From UBA5189 sp035631615 (GTDB lineage: Bacteria; Chloroflexota; Limnocylindria; Limnocylindrales; CSP1-4): a DNA stretch of 64,000 nucleotides. A program made the position numbers and the translations under genes. The notes beneath the pieces are model-generated. The model had not been told where the DNA came from and did not search any database. It saw nothing but the letters and a program-made list of their open reading frames with translations. Shown in pieces: positions 27,006-34,505 of the stretch (its first letter is position 1; each line of letters starts with the position of its first letter). The stretch spans positions 6,538 through 70,537 of the forward strand of contig DASQIK010000003.1 in NCBI GenBank assembly GCA_035631615.1, read 5' to 3'.

Positions 27006-27704
27006 AACGGGTTCGCGGCGCGCCCGCCGCTGGTCATCGGCTGTGGAGCGCTCGCCAACGAGCTGGTCGAGCTGACCCGGCGCGCAGGGCTGCCGGCGAT
27101 GGACCTCACCTGCCTGCCCGCGGCGCTGCACAACCGCCCGGAGCAGATCCCGGGCGCTGTCGGCCGCAGGATCAGGCGCGCCCGCGCCGAAGGCTACGAC
27201 CGGATCTTCGTCGCCTACGCCGACTGCGGCACGGGCGGCCTGCTCGATGTCGTGCTCGAGCGCGAGGGCGTCGCCCGCCTCGAGGGTGCGCACTGCTACG
27301 AGGTCTACGCCGGCCGCGCCGCCTTCGCCGCGCTCGCCGACGAAGACCCCGGCACGTTCTACCTCACGGACTTCCTGGCCCGGAACTTCGAGCGCCTGGT
27401 GGTCCGCGGCCTCGGCCTGGACCGCCATCCGGAACTGCTGCCCGTCTATTTCGGAAACTACCGGCGGCTGGTCTACCTGGCACAGACCGACGACCCGCGA
27501 CTCACGGGGCTGGCCGAGGCGGGCGCGCAGCGGCTCGCGCTCTCGTTCGAGCGGCGGCTCGTCGGGCTCGGCGAGCTCGCGCCGGCGATTGCGACGTTTG
27601 CCCAGCCCAGGAGTCCGCGGCAGCCCATACGTCCCACGTATGAACCGCACGACCAACAGCGCTCCGGGACGGCATCTCGTTCATTTGATACAGCCCAGGT
27701 ATGA
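26997..27704 (+). CDS. DUF1638 family protein of corrinoid methyltransferase operons
   Basis: This protein of about 235 residues starts at the ATG at 26997 (GAGG 9 nt upstream); a GTG at 26967 would overlap the corrinoid-protein gene. The core matches DUF1638: VIGCGALANELVEL, LHNRPEQIPGAV, YADCGTGGLLD, a conserved HCYEVYAG and YLTDFLARNFERLV. DUF1638 genes are commonly found with methylamine and betaine methyltransferase genes, but the biochemical role is not established. Conserved Cys and His residues suggest metal or corrinoid handling (inference). The last 25 or so residues run through the inverted-repeat array and look non-conserved, so the gene's original stop may have been lost. Confidence 0.82.
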   Translation: MRNNGFAARPPLVIGCGALANELVELTRRAGLPAMDLTCLPAALHNRPEQIPGAVGRRIRRARAEGYDRIFVAYADCGTGGLLDVVLEREGVARLEGAHCYEVYAGRAAFAALADEDPGTFYLTDFLARNFERLVVRGLGLDRHPELLPVYFGNYRRLVYLAQTDDPRLTGLAEAGAQRLALSFERRLVGLGELAPAIATFAQPRSPRQPIRPTYEPHDQQRSGTASRSFDTAQV

Positions 27705-27826
27705 GCGGCACGACGACGGCTTCGATCTCGTCTCCTTCATACGCCCGACGCATGAACTGCACGTACCCACCGTCTCCAGCGGGGGTGCTCGTTCCCTTCA
27801 TACGCCCACCGTATGACCGACACGAC
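27626..27826 (+). repeat. Array of four directional inverted repeats (CATACG-N5-CGTATG)
   Basis: Four 28-bp units start at 27626, 27687, 27738 and 27799 (spacings 61, 51 and 61 bp). Each is a 17-bp dyad CATACG-N5-CGTATG followed by a conserved tail ending GCACGAC or a close variant. Copies 2-4 also share a CTCGT-type head about 10-15 nt upstream. Copies 1 and 4 have perfect arms; copies 2 and 3 have substitutions in one or both arms. The array overlaps the 3' end of the DUF1638 gene and ends 18 bp before the next gene. It could be a multi-site operator or a chain of small RNA hairpins. Confidence 0.75.
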
Positions 27827-27843
27827 GCCGGGCGGGCGGCGTG

Positions 27844-28146
27844 ATGGCGCAGCTGATCACGATCTGGTGGCGCGACATCCCGATGCAGGTCATCGCCCGC
27901 GACGGGCGTCGAAGCGCGAAGCGCGTCCTCGACAAGCGCTTCCAGTTCGCGGTCGACAAGGCCGCGATGAACTCGGGCAAGAAGTCGTACGGCGACTACA
28001 TCGAGGAGATGCAGCGCGCCGAGCGGCAGTGCGGCCCTGAGCTCGAGGCCGAGGCGGACGCCGAGATGGCTCGGCTGGACACCGCCTACTCGAAGGACGT
28101 GCTGCATCGCCTGATCGCGTCGGGCGGCGTCGGGGAGCGGCTGTGA
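27844..28146 (+). CDS. PF13769-type small protein ('virulence factor' family)
   Basis: This 100-residue protein starts at the ATG at 27844 (GTG at 27841 is also possible). The pattern LITIWWRDIPMQVIARDGRR, KRVLDKRFQFAVDKAAM and the YGDYIEEMQRAER segment match the small family labelled 'virulence factor' in Pfam. The label is historical and does not fit the context: the gene sits between DUF1638 and the methyl-H4folate:corrinoid methyltransferase, overlapping the latter's start by 4 nt (GTGA). Translational coupling suggests a subunit or accessory of the methyl-transfer system. Function unknown. Confidence 0.78.
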   Translation: MAQLITIWWRDIPMQVIARDGRRSAKRVLDKRFQFAVDKAAMNSGKKSYGDYIEEMQRAERQCGPELEAEADAEMARLDTAYSKDVLHRLIASGGVGERL

Positions 28147-29153
28147 ACCGCCGCTCGATCACCCACACGATCGTCAGCTCGGCGACCCGCGAGGTGACGA
28201 TCGGGTTCGACCGGCCGTTCACGATGATCGGCGAGCGCATCAACCCGACCGGCCGCAAGCTGCTCGCCGAGGAGATGAAGGCCGGCGACTTCAGCCGGGT
28301 CGAGCGCGACGCGGTCGCCCAGGTCGAGGCGGGCGCCCACATGCTCGACGTAAACGCGGGCATCCCGCTCGCCGACGAGCCTGCGATCCTCGCCCGGACG
28401 ATCCAGCTCGTGCAGTCGCTCGTCGACGTCCCGCTGTCGATCGACAGCTCGATCGTGGAGGCGCTCGAAGCGGGCCTCGCCGTCTACGTCGGCAAGCCGC
28501 TCGTGAACTCGGTGACCGGCGAAGAGGAGCGCCTCGAGCGTGTCCTGCCGCTCATTCGCAGGTACGGCGCAGCGGTCGTCGCGATCTCGAACGACGACAC
28601 CGGCATCTCGGAGGACCCCGACGTGCGCTTCGAGGTGGCACGCCGCATCGTGGAACGCGCGGCCGACCACGGCATCCCCCGCGAGGACGTCATCGTCGAC
28701 CCGCTGGTGATGCCGATCGGGGCAATGGCCACGGCCGGCCAGCAGGTGTTCCGCCTGGTGAGACGGCTGCGCGAGGAGCTCGGCGTCAACACGACCTGCG
28801 GCGCCTCGAACGTCAGCTTCGGGATGCCCGATCGCGAGCGGATCAACGCGGCGTTCCTGCCCATGGCGATCGCGAGCGGGCTGACATCCGCGATCACGAA
28901 CCCGCTCGCCGCCGAGGTCAAGGCCGCGATCATGGCCGCGGACGTCCTCATGGGCAATGACCAGGACGCGTCGCGCTGGATCCGGGCACATCGAGTGGCC
29001 GCGGAGCAGATCGCGGCGCAGGCCCCAGCGGCGGTCACGCGCTCACCGGAGCTCGTCGCGCTGCCAGGCGGCGCGGCCGGCGGCCGGCCCAGGATCAACC
29101 GCCGGGCCATCGCCGCCGCGGCGGCCATGCGGGACGCCGGCCAACGCGGATGA
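28143..29153 (+). CDS. Methyltetrahydrofolate:corrinoid methyltransferase (pterin-binding TIM barrel)
   Basis: This 336-residue protein has a pterin-binding domain like AcsE, MtvA or MetH domain II: TMIGERINPTGRK near residue 28, HMLDVNAGIP, PLSIDSSIVEALEAG, GKPLVNSVTGEEE, DPLVMPIG and TTCGASNVSFGMPDR (the Asn in the SNVSFG motif contacts the pterin). It moves the methyl group between the corrinoid protein and tetrahydrofolate, in this context probably from methyl-corrinoid to H4folate. GTG start overlaps the previous stop, and its stop overlaps the next ATG (ATGA), so it is in the middle of a tightly coupled operon. Confidence 0.93.
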   Translation: MNRRSITHTIVSSATREVTIGFDRPFTMIGERINPTGRKLLAEEMKAGDFSRVERDAVAQVEAGAHMLDVNAGIPLADEPAILARTIQLVQSLVDVPLSIDSSIVEALEAGLAVYVGKPLVNSVTGEEERLERVLPLIRRYGAAVVAISNDDTGISEDPDVRFEVARRIVERAADHGIPREDVIVDPLVMPIGAMATAGQQVFRLVRRLREELGVNTTCGASNVSFGMPDRERINAAFLPMAIASGLTSAITNPLAAEVKAAIMAADVLMGNDQDASRWIRAHRVAAEQIAAQAPAAVTRSPELVALPGGAAGGRPRINRRAIAAAAAMRDAGQRG

Positions 29154-31216
29154 GCGCCGGCGAGGCGGGCGCACAGGTCATCTTCACGCCTTCCGGGCGG
29201 CGCGGCCGGTTCGAACCGGGGACGACGGTGCTCGATGCCGCGCGGACGCTCGGCGTCGACCTCGATTCGGTGTGCGGCGGCCGCGGCCTGTGCGGGCGCT
29301 GCCAGGTCGTGCCGGCGGAGGGCTCGTACCCGAAGCACGGCATCGAATCAAGCGATGCGCACCTGTCGCCGCGCGGCGCCGACGAGGACGAGTACGACCG
29401 GCTGCGCGGGCTGGCCGTCGGGCGCCGGCTCGGATGCCGGGCGGCGGTCCGTGGCGACGTCCTCGTGGACATCCCGCCCGAGAGCCAGGTCCACCGCATG
29501 GTGGTGCGCAAGGGCGTGCCGGTTCGCGACTTCGTCATCGACCCGGTCATCCGGCTGCACGAGGTCGAGATCGAGCGGCCGGACCTCGCCAAGCCAGGCG
29601 GCGACCTGGCCCGGGTCTTTGCCGCGCTCGAGGCCGAATGGGGCCTGACGGGGCTCGAGGCGGACCTCGAGGTCATTCGCGCGCTCCAGCCGGCGCTGGA
29701 GGCGGGCGACTACCGGATCACGGTTGCGGTTCACGACTCGCGCTCGATCATCGCCGTCTGGCCGGGCCTGCACGACCGCGCGCTCGGCGTCGCGCTCGAC
29801 GTCGGCTCGACGACGATCGCCGGGCACCTCGCGAATCTCGCCGACGGCGAGGTCCTCGCGTCCGATGGCGTGATGAACCCCCAGATCCGGTTCGGCGAGG
29901 ACCTGATGAGCCGCGTCTCGTACGCGATGCTCCACGATGGGGGAGCGGCCGCGATGACGCGGGCAGTGCGCGACGCGATCGGGAGCCTGGTGACGGGGCT
30001 CGCTTCGAGGGCCGGCGTGGAGGTCGAGGAGATCCTGGAGCTCACGATCGTGGGCAATCCGATCATGCACCACCTCCTGCTCGGCATCGATCCGGTGCCG
30101 CTCGGCTCGGCGCCGTTCGCGCTCGCGACCGACGCGGCGGTCCGGACCACGGCGCGCGAGCTGGAGATCCCCGGTCACCCGGGGGCGCGCGTCTACGTGC
30201 TGCCGTGCATCGCGGGCCACGTGGGTGCGGACGCGGCCGGGGCGATCCTGGCCGAGACGCCGTATCTCGCGGACGAGGTGACCCTGCTCGTGGACGTTGG
30301 GACGAACGCCGAGATCGTGCTCGGCTCGCGGGAGCGGCTGCTCGCCGCGTCGTCGCCGACCGGCCCGGCGTTCGAAGGCGCGCAGATCACCGGAGGGCAG
30401 CGGGCCGCCCCTGGCGCGATCGAGCGGGTGCGAATCGACAAGGGGAGCCTCGAGCCGCGCTTCCGAGTCATCGGCTCCAGCCGATGGTCGGACGAGACCG
30501 GGTTCGCGGCGTCCACGCGGCGGACCGGCGTGACGGGGATCTGCGGCTCCGGGATCGTCGAGGTGCTGGCCGAGCTCTTCCTCGCGGGCGTGATCACCGC
30601 GGACGGCACGATCGACGGGCGGCTGGCCGCTCGGTCGCCGCGAATCGTCGCCGACGGGCGAACCTTCGCCTATCTGCTGCACGACGCCGCGCCCGGCGCC
30701 GACCTCGGCGAGGGCGAGGTGGGTCCGGCGTCGCCGCGGATCACGATCACCCAGAACGACGTCCGGGCCATCCAGCTCGCAAAGGCGGCGCTGTACGCGG
30801 GAGCGAGACTCTTGATGGACCATCTCGGCGTGGAAGTGGTCGACCGGGTGAAGCTCGCGGGCGCGTTCGGGAGCCAGATCGACCCGCTCCACGCGCTGGT
30901 GCTCGGCCTCGTGCCCGACGCGCCGCTCGACCGTGTCGGCGCGGCTGGGAACGCCGCAGGCACCGGCGCGCTCATCGCGCTGCTGTCCGGCGAGGCGCGG
31001 CACGAGATCGAGCGGGTCGTCCGAACCGTGGAGAAGATCGAGACGGCGGTCGAGCCGCGCTTCCAGGAGCACTTCGTCGACGCGATGGCCATCCCACACG
31101 CGACCGCCCCATCGCCGAATCTCGCCAAGGTCGTGGATTTGCCACGGAGCGATCAGGGCGCTGTTGTCCAACGATCGAGCAGTCGGAAACCCAGTCGCCG
31201 GCCAGTGCGAGCATGA
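29150..31216 (+). CDS. Corrinoid activation protein (RACo-like [2Fe-2S] + ASKHA, DUF4445)
   Basis: This 688-residue protein starts with a plant-type [2Fe-2S] ferredoxin domain: Cys42, Cys48 and Cys51 in SVCGGRGLCGRC and a fourth Cys in RRLGCRA. A linker follows, then a middle domain and a large ASKHA-type ATPase (DUF4445) with ALDVGSTTIAGHLANL, LVDVGTNAEIVLGS, GICGSGIVEVLAELF and LAGAFGSQIDP. RACo-type proteins use ATP to re-reduce corrinoid cofactors accidentally oxidised to Co(II). This fits the cluster, whose corrinoid protein would need such repair, especially if the cell is aerobic. It differs from methanogen RamA, which has two [4Fe-4S] clusters. Confidence 0.93.
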   Translation: MSAGEAGAQVIFTPSGRRGRFEPGTTVLDAARTLGVDLDSVCGGRGLCGRCQVVPAEGSYPKHGIESSDAHLSPRGADEDEYDRLRGLAVGRRLGCRAAVRGDVLVDIPPESQVHRMVVRKGVPVRDFVIDPVIRLHEVEIERPDLAKPGGDLARVFAALEAEWGLTGLEADLEVIRALQPALEAGDYRITVAVHDSRSIIAVWPGLHDRALGVALDVGSTTIAGHLANLADGEVLASDGVMNPQIRFGEDLMSRVSYAMLHDGGAAAMTRAVRDAIGSLVTGLASRAGVEVEEILELTIVGNPIMHHLLLGIDPVPLGSAPFALATDAAVRTTARELEIPGHPGARVYVLPCIAGHVGADAAGAILAETPYLADEVTLLVDVGTNAEIVLGSRERLLAASSPTGPAFEGAQITGGQRAAPGAIERVRIDKGSLEPRFRVIGSSRWSDETGFAASTRRTGVTGICGSGIVEVLAELFLAGVITADGTIDGRLAARSPRIVADGRTFAYLLHDAAPGADLGEGEVGPASPRITITQNDVRAIQLAKAALYAGARLLMDHLGVEVVDRVKLAGAFGSQIDPLHALVLGLVPDAPLDRVGAAGNAAGTGALIALLSGEARHEIERVVRTVEKIETAVEPRFQEHFVDAMAIPHATAPSPNLAKVVDLPRSDQGAVVQRSSSRKPSRRPVRA

Positions 31217-31349
31217 TTCACCCTGGGAGGCGATCGGCCACGGGCAGAGCCACGTCGATTCGGGAGCTGCAATGGGCGGATCTCGTGGATAGCAGCGGCC
31301 CCATCACTGGATGGGGGAGCCACGCAGAGCCTGCCGGAGGCGTGTCGGG

Positions 31350-32921
31350 ATGATCGATTCGCCCGAGACCGGCGGTCACGCGAGCGGTCGTTCCGGCGGC
31401 GGCCGGGCAGCCAGACACGCGCATCGTGCTGCCCTCGCGCACGCCCACGGAGCGCCGTTCCTGACCCGCGCCCTCAAGCCCTACGAGGTCCTCGACGAGG
31501 AGGGCCTGTCGCTCATCGAGCACAACGCTGACACGATCCTCGAGGAGGTCGGGATCATCTTCCGCGGCGACCCGGAGGCGCTCGCGACGCTCAAGGATGC
31601 GGGCGCGGATGTCCAGGGCGAGCTGGTGCAGTTCCCGCGCGGGATGTGCCGCCAGATCGTCCAGGCCACGGCCCCGAAGTCCTTCACGCAGCACGCCCGC
31701 AACCCCGAGCGGACCGTCCAGCTGGGCGACCCCTACACGGTGCTCGCGCCGAACTACGGCAGCCCGTTCGTGCGCGACCTCGACAACGGCCGCCGCTACG
31801 GGACCCTCGAGGACTTCCGGAACTTCGTGAAGCTGGCGTACCTGACGCCCCATCTCCACCACTCCGGCGGGACGGTCTGCGAGCCGGTCGACATTCCGGT
31901 CAACAAGCGCCACCTCGACATGGTCTATTCCCACATCCGGTACAGCGACAAGCCGTTCATGGGCTCGGTCACGCACCCCGACCGGGCGCGCGACAGCGTC
32001 GAGCTGGCGAAGATCGCGTTCAGCGATCGCGGGTCCGACTACCTCGACGATCACACGGTCATCCTCAGCCTCATCAACGCGAACTCGCCGCTGGTGTGGG
32101 ACTCGACGATGCTCGGCGTCGCCCGTGTCTACGCCCAGGCGAACCAGGCGACGCTGATCACGCCGTTCATCCTCGCCGGCGCGATGTCCCCCGTGACCGT
32201 CGCGGGCACCGCCGCGCAGACCCTTGCCGAGGCGCTCGCGGGCATGGCGTTCGTGCAGCTCGTCCGGCCCGGCGCGCCGGTGATCCTCGGCTCGTTCGCG
32301 TCATCGATCTCGATGCAGTCCGGAGCGCCCACCTTCGGGACGCCCGAGCCGGCCCTCGTCCTGTACGTCATGGCCGCCCTCGCGCGGCGGCTCGGGGTGC
32401 CGTTCCGCTCCGGCGGCAACCTGTGCGCGGCGAAGACCGCCGACGCCCAGGCGGCGTACGAGAGCGCCGCCACGTTCATCCCGACGATCCTCGCCGGCAC
32501 GAACTTCGTGCTCCACGCCGCCGGCTGGCTGGAGGGCGGCCTGTCGATCGGCTACGAGAAGTTCATCCTCGACCTCGACCAGTGCGGCATGGCCGGGGTG
32601 TTCGTGAAGGGCGTCGACCTGTCCGAGAACGGCCAGGCGCTCGACGCGATTCGCGAGAACGGCCCGGGCATGCACTTCCTGGGCAACTCGCACACGCTCG
32701 CCAACTTCGAGAACGCCTTCTACCGCTCGGCGACCGCCGACAACAACTCGTTCGAGCAGTGGCTCGAGGACGGCGCGCTCGAGTCGCCGCAGCGCGCGAA
32801 CCGGATCTGGAAGACGATGCTGGCCGAGTACGAGGCGCCGCCCATCGACCCAGGCATCGACGAGGCGCTCCTCGAGTACGTCGCCCGTCGCAAGGCCGCC
32901 TTCCCGGACTCGGACGTGTAG
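31350..32921 (+). CDS. MttB/COG5598 family methyltransferase, non-pyrrolysine type
   Basis: This 523-residue protein starts at the ATG at 31350, where GGAGG lies 9 nt upstream. It matches the trimethylamine methyltransferase superfamily over its length: LIEHNADTILEEVGI, SGGTVCEPVDIPV, INANSPLVWDSTMLG, ALARRLGVPFRSGGNLCAAKTAD and a C-terminal FYRSATADNNSFEQW. No in-frame amber codon interrupts it, so it is not a pyrrolysine enzyme; known relatives without pyrrolysine demethylate glycine betaine, proline betaine, carnitine and similar compounds. It should methylate the corrinoid protein. Flanked by the RACo and MetF-like genes on the same strand. The substrate cannot be chosen from sequence alone. 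Confidence 0.93.
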   Translation: MIDSPETGGHASGRSGGGRAARHAHRAALAHAHGAPFLTRALKPYEVLDEEGLSLIEHNADTILEEVGIIFRGDPEALATLKDAGADVQGELVQFPRGMCRQIVQATAPKSFTQHARNPERTVQLGDPYTVLAPNYGSPFVRDLDNGRRYGTLEDFRNFVKLAYLTPHLHHSGGTVCEPVDIPVNKRHLDMVYSHIRYSDKPFMGSVTHPDRARDSVELAKIAFSDRGSDYLDDHTVILSLINANSPLVWDSTMLGVARVYAQANQATLITPFILAGAMSPVTVAGTAAQTLAEALAGMAFVQLVRPGAPVILGSFASSISMQSGAPTFGTPEPALVLYVMAALARRLGVPFRSGGNLCAAKTADAQAAYESAATFIPTILAGTNFVLHAAGWLEGGLSIGYEKFILDLDQCGMAGVFVKGVDLSENGQALDAIRENGPGMHFLGNSHTLANFENAFYRSATADNNSFEQWLEDGALESPQRANRIWKTMLAEYEAPPIDPGIDEALLEYVARRKAAFPDSDV

Positions 32922-32940
32922 TGGCTGCTGGCGTCGGCTG

Positions 32941-33804
32941 ATGCCGATCTCGCCCGCCGAGCGCACCGCTCTCGCTCGCGTGCTCACAGATCCCACATTC
33001 GAGCTGATCCCGATCAAGAGCGCCCGCGAGCAGGCGGCCACGCTCCCTCGCGGCGCGACGGTCTCCGTGACGGCTTCCCCCGGGAAGGGCATCGAGGCGA
33101 CCGTCGACCTGACGATCGAGCTCGAGCAGGCCGGCCTGCGCGCGATCCCCCACCTTTCGGCTCGGATGATCCGTGACCGCGCGCACCTCTCCGAGCTGTT
33201 GACGCGCCTCGGAGATGCCGGCATCGATCGCGCCTTCGTCGTCGGCGGCGACGCGGACGAGCCCGGCGAGTTCCTCGACGGCCTGGCGCTCCTCCGGGCG
33301 ATGGCCGATCTCGGCAAGCTCCCGGGGGACGTGGGCTGCCCGTGCTACCCGCAGGGCCACCCGGACATCCCGGATTCGGCGCTCGAGCAGGCCCTCCGCG
33401 ACAAGGCGCCGTTCGTGCGCTACATGACCACCCAGCTGTGCTTCGACGCGAAGGCCATCGAGCGGTTCATCGGGGCGCGCCGAGCCGAGGGCAATGCGCT
33501 CCAGGTCAAGATCGGGCTGCCGGGCGTCGCCGAGATCCCGAAGCTCCTCGCGATCAGCGCTCGCATCGGCGTCAGGGACGCCGGCAAGTTCGTGCTCAAG
33601 AACGCCCGATTCGTGGGCGCGCTCCTTCGCTCCGGTGGGGTGTATCGCCCGACCGCGCTCGTCGACAAGCTCGCGCCGGTCATCGCGGATCCCGCCGCCG
33701 ACGTGCTCGGCTTCCACGTGTACACGTTCAACAACGTGGCCGCGACCGTCGAGTGGCGGGACGCCAGGCTCGCCACCATCTCCGCCGGTGCGCCCGGACA
33801 CTGA
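32941..33804 (+). CDS. Methylenetetrahydrofolate reductase-like protein (MetF family)
   Basis: This 287-residue protein belongs to the MTHFR family TIM barrel: VSVTASPGKGIEATVDLTIELE near residue 40, IPHLSARMIRD, FVVGGDADEPGEFLDGLALL (the G-D pattern near the flavin), CYPQGHPDIPD, YMTTQLCFDAKAIERFI and the C-terminal GFHVYTFNNVAATVEW. In this operon it would oxidise the methyl-H4folate made by the methyltransferases to methylene-H4folate, or run in the usual biosynthetic direction. It is 19 bp after the MttB stop. It is short, as in bacterial MetF proteins of amine-catabolic clusters. Confidence 0.9.
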   Translation: MPISPAERTALARVLTDPTFELIPIKSAREQAATLPRGATVSVTASPGKGIEATVDLTIELEQAGLRAIPHLSARMIRDRAHLSELLTRLGDAGIDRAFVVGGDADEPGEFLDGLALLRAMADLGKLPGDVGCPCYPQGHPDIPDSALEQALRDKAPFVRYMTTQLCFDAKAIERFIGARRAEGNALQVKIGLPGVAEIPKLLAISARIGVRDAGKFVLKNARFVGALLRSGGVYRPTALVDKLAPVIADPAADVLGFHVYTFNNVAATVEWRDARLATISAGAPGH

Positions 33805-33917
33805 CCCGAAACTCCCGTGCGCCGGAACCATCGACAGGCTGGCGCCGGCCCCTGCGGAGCGGCAGGATCGTGATGCCGGGAAGATGACCGCGACCGGCGC
33901 GCAGGAGGAACTGACAC

Positions 33918-34421
33918 ATGGCCAATGAACGAGCCCGCGCTCGACGGGCCGGCAAGACCGTCGCGATCGTGGCGGCGGTCGGCGGCCTGCTGACGCTCGC
34001 CCTCGGCTCGGCACTCGCCCACAGCGGCGCGCCGGGGAACGCGGCGGTCCACTGGGGCGGGCCGGCGCTGAACCTGAGCTTCGCGCCCAAGTCCGCGTCG
34101 AACACCACCGAACCGGACCAGTCCGAGCCGCCCGAGGCCACCGACGCGCCCGAGGCCACCGACGCGCCCGAGGCCACGGCTGCGCCGGAGGCCACGGATG
34201 CGCCCGAGGCGACCGAGAAGCCCGAGGCAACTGAGAAGCCCAGTGCCACCGATTCGGTCGACCAGAACGACCAGGGCGATCAGGCCCAGAGCGATGGCAG
34301 CGGCAACAATGGCGACCAGGCGAGCGGCTCCGGCGGCGACTCCGGCTCCGGCGACCAGTCGGGCAGCGGCGGGCACGACGGCGGCGGTTCCGGTGGTGGC
34401 GGTGGAGGCGGCGGCGACTGA
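33918..34421 (+). CDS. Low-complexity membrane-anchored or secreted acidic protein
   Basis: This 167-residue protein has a basic N-terminus and one hydrophobic span (VAIVAAVGGLLTLALGSALA, residues about 14-34) that could be a signal peptide or an anchor. Then come acidic Pro-Glu-Ala-Thr repeats (PEATDA/PEATEK), a DQND segment and a C-terminal Gly/Ser tail ending GSGGGGGGGGD. There is no catalytic motif. The GGAGGAA site is well placed before the ATG at 33918. The repeats suggest an extended cell-surface spacer. Function unknown. Confidence 0.72.
   Translation: MANERARARRAGKTVAIVAAVGGLLTLALGSALAHSGAPGNAAVHWGGPALNLSFAPKSASNTTEPDQSEPPEATDAPEATDAPEATAAPEATDAPEATEKPEATEKPSATDSVDQNDQGDQAQSDGSGNNGDQASGSGGDSGSGDQSGSGGHDGGGSGGGGGGGGD
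34131..34235 (+). repeat. In-frame 18-bp tandem repeats encoding PEATDA-like units
   Basis: About six near-identical 18-bp units (CCCGAGGCCACCGACGCG and variants) encode PEATDA, PEATAA and PEATEK. Such tandem repeats can change copy number by replication slippage. Confidence 0.85.
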
Positions 34422-34446
34422 CAAGGGCTGATCCCGAAGGGGCGAC

Positions 34447-34473
34447 GAGGGCACCGGCGACACCGGTGCCCTC
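34447..34473. terminator. Hairpin terminator between the repeat protein and the cyclase gene
   Basis: GAGGGCACCGG and CCGGTGCCCTC form a perfect 11-bp stem with the loop CGACA, then GCCGTTTC. It begins 26 bp after the upstream stop. Confidence 0.72.
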
Positions 34474-34505
34474 GCCGTTTCATCTGCCAAGATGGGGACG
34501 CTGCG

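Noticed and set aside
27626..27826. CRISPR array
   Set aside because: There are only four units, they differ from each other, the unit is a dyad with a tail rather than a constant repeat, and the spacing varies (61/51/61). No cas effector or cas2 is nearby and the Cas1 gene is over 30 kb away.
29200..29225. tRNA-like GGTTCGAACC sequence
   Set aside because: It lies inside the RACo-like gene in frame and has no acceptor, D or anticodon arms around it.
31217..31349. Cobalamin riboswitch before the MttB-family gene
   Set aside because: No B12-box-like sequence was found in the 133-bp gap or in the other gaps of the corrinoid operon.
31350..32921. Pyrrolysine-containing trimethylamine methyltransferase
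   Set aside because: There is no in-frame amber codon in the MttB-like gene and no pyl genes were seen, so the non-pyrrolysine type fits better.
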